From: CAZIGM01 sp964538675
Lineage (GTDB): Bacteria; Bacillota; Bacilli; Tepidibacillales; Tepidibacillaceae
DNA: 9,157 bases
Assembly (NCBI GenBank): GCA_964538675.1
Contig: CAZIGM010000063.1
Span: 1-9,157 of the forward strand
Direction of reading: 5' to 3'
Below, piece after piece: positions 7,648 through 9,157 of this stretch. The translations under genes and the position numbers were made by a program. Position 1 is the first letter of the stretch, and the number at the start of each line of letters is the position of its first letter. The notes beneath the pieces are model-generated. The model was not told the DNA's origin, did not search any database, and saw only the letters and a program-made list of their open reading frames with translations.

Positions 7648-7739
7648 AGAGTGCTATTAAAGTCAAAAATCACAGACTGTAGAAAATGTTTTAGTTCAAG
7701 ACACGCTTAAAACGAGGAATGGAGCTTACATTGAGCAAA

Positions 7740-7755
7740 AGTATATGTAGTTTAC
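7740..7755 (+). repeat. Left arm of a long-range inverted repeat
   Basis: AGTATATGTAGTTTAC pairs with 7912-7927 (GTAAGCTACAAATACT): 14 Watson-Crick pairs and one G-T pair out of 16. The arms enclose 156 nt. Confidence 0.55.
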
Positions 7756-7765
7756 GTTAGTGCGG

Positions 7766-7777
7766 CATAGCACGACT
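7766..7777 (+). repeat. CATAGCACGACT motif, first copy
   Basis: This 12-mer recurs at 9139-9150. In both places it is followed within a few bases by TGCT, so AGCA and TGCT can pair around a 7-8 nt loop. Confidence 0.55.
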
Positions 7778-7792
7778 TATGCTTTAGCATAA
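7777..7792. repeat. Perfect 6-bp hairpin inside the intergenic region
   Basis: TTATGC, loop TTTA, then GCATAA. It has no T-run on either side and so is not a terminator. It directly follows the CATAGCACGACT motif. Confidence 0.6.
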
Positions 7793-7911
7793 TAGTGTGA
7801 CTTGTACTCTTTTATTATCTACTTTAGGTTAACATCTTGTGTACTTATTGGAGTACTTTCTTCCATATTTTACTCCATTAGAAGAAAGGTAACGGACATC
7901 ATAAGCACGTT

Positions 7912-7927
7912 GTAAGCTACAAATACT
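7912..7927 (+). repeat. Right arm of the long-range inverted repeat
   Basis: GTAAGCTACAAATACT is the partner of 7740-7755. It also holds a small local hairpin, TTGTA-AGC-TACAA (about 7910-7922), that would compete with the long-range pairing. Confidence 0.55.
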
Positions 7928-7964
7928 ACCAGCAACGCAGAAATTGGGCATTTTCAACAGGCTA

Positions 7965-7982
7965 AAGACCTGGATTATAGGT
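7965..7982 (+). repeat. Right copy of the 18-nt direct repeat
   Basis: AAGACCTGGATTATAGGT lies 1 nt from the stop codon of the 161-aa gene. On the minus strand it forms ACCT-ATAATCC-AGGT but is followed only by CTTTAG, so as a terminator it looks crippled compared with the copy at 7627-7644. Confidence 0.75.
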
Positions 7983-7983
7983 T

Positions 7984-8469
7984 TTATCTCCCTTTCCACT
8001 CATGTGCAGCTATACTAATAACATCTGGTGGATTATTTATCAACTTATATCTTGGTGCGCCAGCATTTATTGTAATTATAACTGAGGGATCAGTTATTGT
8101 TAATGTGAATGCATTTATTAAATCTTCATATAAATAAGGAAAATTCGTATTTGAATCATCAAAAAATTTTATGTCGTATTGAATTTGTTGTGTCCAATAG
8201 CTATTAATCCCGGGAAATAATTCTAAATTTAACTTTAAATTTTTATGTAATATATATTCTACTGCCTGGATACTTTCTTTTTTATTAAAGACTAAATAAC
8301 CATCCATATATCGATCAATTAAAATATATTGTGCAGCTCCTGCAGCCACTTCTTCAGCAACAAATTTAAGACTGTAAACTTGTTCTTGATGCATATTATA
8401 TTCATATTGATAAGTTGTAAAAATCATAAAAACAAAAAACAAGGCTACTCCTACAATATAGGTCTTCAT
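7984..8469 (-). CDS. Membrane-anchored pilin-like (TadE-like) protein, 161 aa
   Basis: The 161-residue product begins MKTYIVGVALFFVFMIF, one hydrophobic helix at about 4-20, and the rest is predicted to lie outside the membrane. The segment after the helix, LKFVAEEVAAGAAQY (34-48), resembles the helix that follows the membrane anchor in TadE/TadG-type minor pilins, and the C-terminal strands end with AAHEWKG (residues 154-160), also reminiscent of that group. The start overlaps the upstream stop by 4 nt (ATGA) and has no good ribosome site, so translation is probably coupled. It is the last gene of the three-gene cassette. The Tad link is an impression from topology and context; no pilin cleavage site is evident. 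Confidence 0.6.
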   Translation of the reverse strand: MKTYIVGVALFFVFMIFTTYQYEYNMHQEQVYSLKFVAEEVAAGAAQYILIDRYMDGYLVFNKKESIQAVEYILHKNLKLNLELFPGINSYWTQQIQYDIKFFDDSNTNFPYLYEDLINAFTLTITDPSVIITINAGAPRYKLINNPPDVISIAAHEWKGR

Positions 8470-8879
8470 TCAATTAACAGCTCGCTCGGCACTTCACCTT
8501 TAACTATATATTCATAACCGTTAATATCATCTTCTATTGTGAAAAAGGTCTGCATAGCAATTACTTCATCTATAGGTATGCCAATTTCAAATTGTATCAT
8601 TTCTCTGTTGTCAAAATTATCAAAACGATATTTTGGTGTAGTAGTTACATCAACTCTAATTTGAGATGAATCAACATCTAATGCTTCAATAATTTTATTT
8701 ATCATTTCATTAATATTATAATCTTTAAAATACCCATCAGTTCTTGCTTTTTGCGCGGCATTATATACAATATTATTCACGGTTTGTATTTTATAATGAT
8801 TAATTTGATTTATAGTCCACTGTAAGGGGAAAAACATTAGTATTAAAAAAATTGCAAATCCAACAATATATTCCTTCAT
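8466..8879 (-). CDS. Membrane-anchored pilin-like (Tad-associated) protein, 137 aa
   Basis: The 137-residue product starts MKEYIVGFAIFLILMFFPLQ, a single membrane helix, then NNIVYNAAQKARTDGYF (35-51), which resembles the NAA-x-x-(A/G)R segment of TadE-like minor pilins. The remainder is a soluble mixed domain with VDVTTTPKYRFD (80-91) and IGIPIDEVIAM (99-109). GAGGA (complement of 8886-8890) lies 6 nt before the ATG. Its stop overlaps the next start. It has no catalytic motif that I recognise. A structural or minor-pilin role in a Tad-like secretion or pilus system is inferred from shape and neighbours, not shown. Confidence 0.6.
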   Translation of the reverse strand: MKEYIVGFAIFLILMFFPLQWTINQINHYKIQTVNNIVYNAAQKARTDGYFKDYNINEMINKIIEALDVDSSQIRVDVTTTPKYRFDNFDNREMIQFEIGIPIDEVIAMQTFFTIEDDINGYEYIVKGEVPSELLIE

Positions 8880-8898
8880 TTTTTATCCTCTACTAACT

Positions 8899-9054
8899 CT
8901 AATTATTAATTTCACTTATTTCACTTATCATTTCATTTGCTATATCGTCTACGCCAGATCTCATACTATTAGGATTAGTAGAATCTAAAATTAATGTATT
9001 AGCTATGTATACTCCTAAAATTATCAATGCAATCGTAACAATAAATTGTTTCAT
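8899..9054 (-). CDS. Small Flp-like membrane protein, 51 aa
   Basis: An open frame read on the minus strand gives a 51-residue product starting MKQFIVTIALIILGVYIAN, a single helix, followed by a short polar tail ending in ISEISEINN. A strong AAGGGAGT site (9061-9068) stands 7 nt before the ATG, which with the conserved MK-x-(Y/F)-I-V start shared with the next two genes argues that it is real. Size and shape resemble the small major pilin (Flp) of Tad systems, and Flp genes commonly sit just before TadE-like genes. No classical Flp cleavage motif (G before an E-Y pair) is visible, so the label is tentative. The stop is 19 nt before the next gene. Confidence 0.65.
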   Translation of the reverse strand: MKQFIVTIALIILGVYIANTLILDSTNPNSMRSGVDDIANEMISEISEINN

Positions 9055-9096
9055 TTTTTCACTCCCTTAAGATTTTTTTACCCAGATATGATTAGA

Positions 9097-9114
9097 CTCC
9101 CACTTAAGTGGGGG
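9097..9114. repeat. 14-nt perfect palindrome with flanking pairs
   Basis: CCCACTTAAGTGGG (9099-9112) is a perfect palindrome; a T-G and a C-G pair extend it to 9097-9114. Neither strand has a T-run after it, so it is not an ordinary terminator. It could be an operator or the subterminal hairpin of a mobile element. Confidence 0.6.
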
Positions 9115-9138
9115 AAAATGAATTTAGGATAAGTCTCA

Positions 9139-9150
9139 CATAGCACGACT
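9139..9150 (+). repeat. CATAGCACGACT motif, second copy
   Basis: This matches 7766-7777 exactly. It is followed by AAATGCT before the window ends, against TATGCT in the first copy, so both copies allow an AGCA/TGCT hairpin. Confidence 0.55.
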
Positions 9151-9157
9151 AAATGCT

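Larger units (their letters stand above)
7559..7983. other. Gene-less 425-bp intergenic region with repeats and structure
   Basis: No open frame here has a ribosome site and a recognisable product; both strands carry many stops. It contains, from left to right: the sleL ribosome site, a minus-strand terminator with one direct repeat copy, a weak GTTTTA/TAAAAC hairpin (7688-7713), an inverted repeat arm (7740-7755), the CATAGCACGACT motif and a TTATGC-TTTA-GCATAA hairpin (7777-7792), interleaved stems (7849-7888), the second inverted repeat arm (7912-7927), and the second direct repeat copy right after the 161-aa gene. The 7645-7964 part may be a decayed or MITE-like insertion or a structured RNA; neither is proved. 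Confidence 0.6.
9055..9157. other. Upstream region of the pilin-like cassette
   Basis: No gene is visible in these 103 nt. They contain the ribosome site of the 51-aa gene, a plus-strand T-run (9073-9079), the palindrome at 9099-9112 and the CATAGCACGACT motif. No clear promoter for the minus-strand cassette was found; it may be transcribed from further right. Confidence 0.5.

Noticed and set aside
7688..7699. GTTTTAGTTCAA repeats the first 12 bases of the window
   Set aside because: One copy is inside the YheC/D reading frame, and a few 12-mer matches are expected by chance in 9 kb of AT-rich DNA.
7829..7951. Minus-strand 40-codon open frame (MPNFCVAGSICSLQ...) in the intergenic region
   Set aside because: No ribosome site before its ATG, no recognisable product, and it overlaps the inverted repeat and interleaved stems.
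7646..7964. tmRNA, 6S RNA, SRP RNA or RNase P RNA in the gene-less region
   Set aside because: None of the conserved core sequences of these RNAs is present on either strand.
8329..8517. Plus-strand 62-codon open frame across the junction of the two pilin-like genes
   Set aside because: It is antisense to two well-supported overlapping genes and has no ribosome site or recognisable domain.
1..9157. CRISPR array, tRNA or rRNA genes
   Set aside because: No regularly spaced repeats and no tRNA or rRNA conserved segments were seen.

Overview
The window looks like chromosomal DNA from a low-GC, endospore-forming Bacillota. Four gene groups point that way: a YheC/YheD-type spore coat-associated protein fragment at the left edge, a complete GerA-family germinant-receptor operon, a SleL/YaaH-type cortex-fragment hydrolase, and on the right a cassette of small membrane-anchored proteins resembling Tad-type pilins. 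The mix of a receptor 'D' gene with SleL and YheC/D suggests Bacillales or a related lineage. The genus cannot be named from this sequence.

Layout. Positions 1-876 (+) hold the 3' end of a YheC/YheD ATP-grasp-like gene and, 5 nt later, a small GNAT-like acetyltransferase, followed by a hairpin terminator. Positions 976-6242 (+) hold five tightly packed or overlapping genes: gerA-type (A subunit), gerC-type (lipoprotein C subunit), a 76-residue two-helix D subunit, and two tandem, clearly paralogous B subunits. The B2 stop codon lies inside a terminator hairpin whose U-tract serves the opposite strand. Positions 6272-7558 (-) hold the LysM-LysM-GH18 gene, convergent with the receptor operon. 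Positions 7559-7983 have no credible gene. They contain a strong minus-strand terminator, an 18-nt direct repeat (17/18 identical) flanking about 320 bp, a long-range foldback, a 6-bp perfect hairpin, and an interleaved stem pair that could form a pseudoknot. Positions 7984-9054 (-) hold three consecutive genes (51, 137 and 161 aa) whose products all start MK-x-(Y/F)-I-V and have one N-terminal membrane helix. The last 100 nt contain a 14-nt perfect palindrome and a second copy of a motif found in the 7.7-kb intergenic region.

How it works together. The receptor operon would encode an inner-membrane germinant sensor: A forms the oligomeric channel-like core, B is the transporter-like ligand-binding partner, C is the lipoprotein, and D is a small modulator. 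Two B subunits give a possible choice of ligand or a mixed receptor. SleL acts later, on cortex muropeptides. The pilin-like cassette is functionally unrelated to germination and probably continues beyond the right edge.

The least explained parts are the 320-bp insert between two copies of a terminator-like hairpin, and the three-gene MK-x-Y-I-V cassette. All family names come from recognising motifs by eye; no database search was run.
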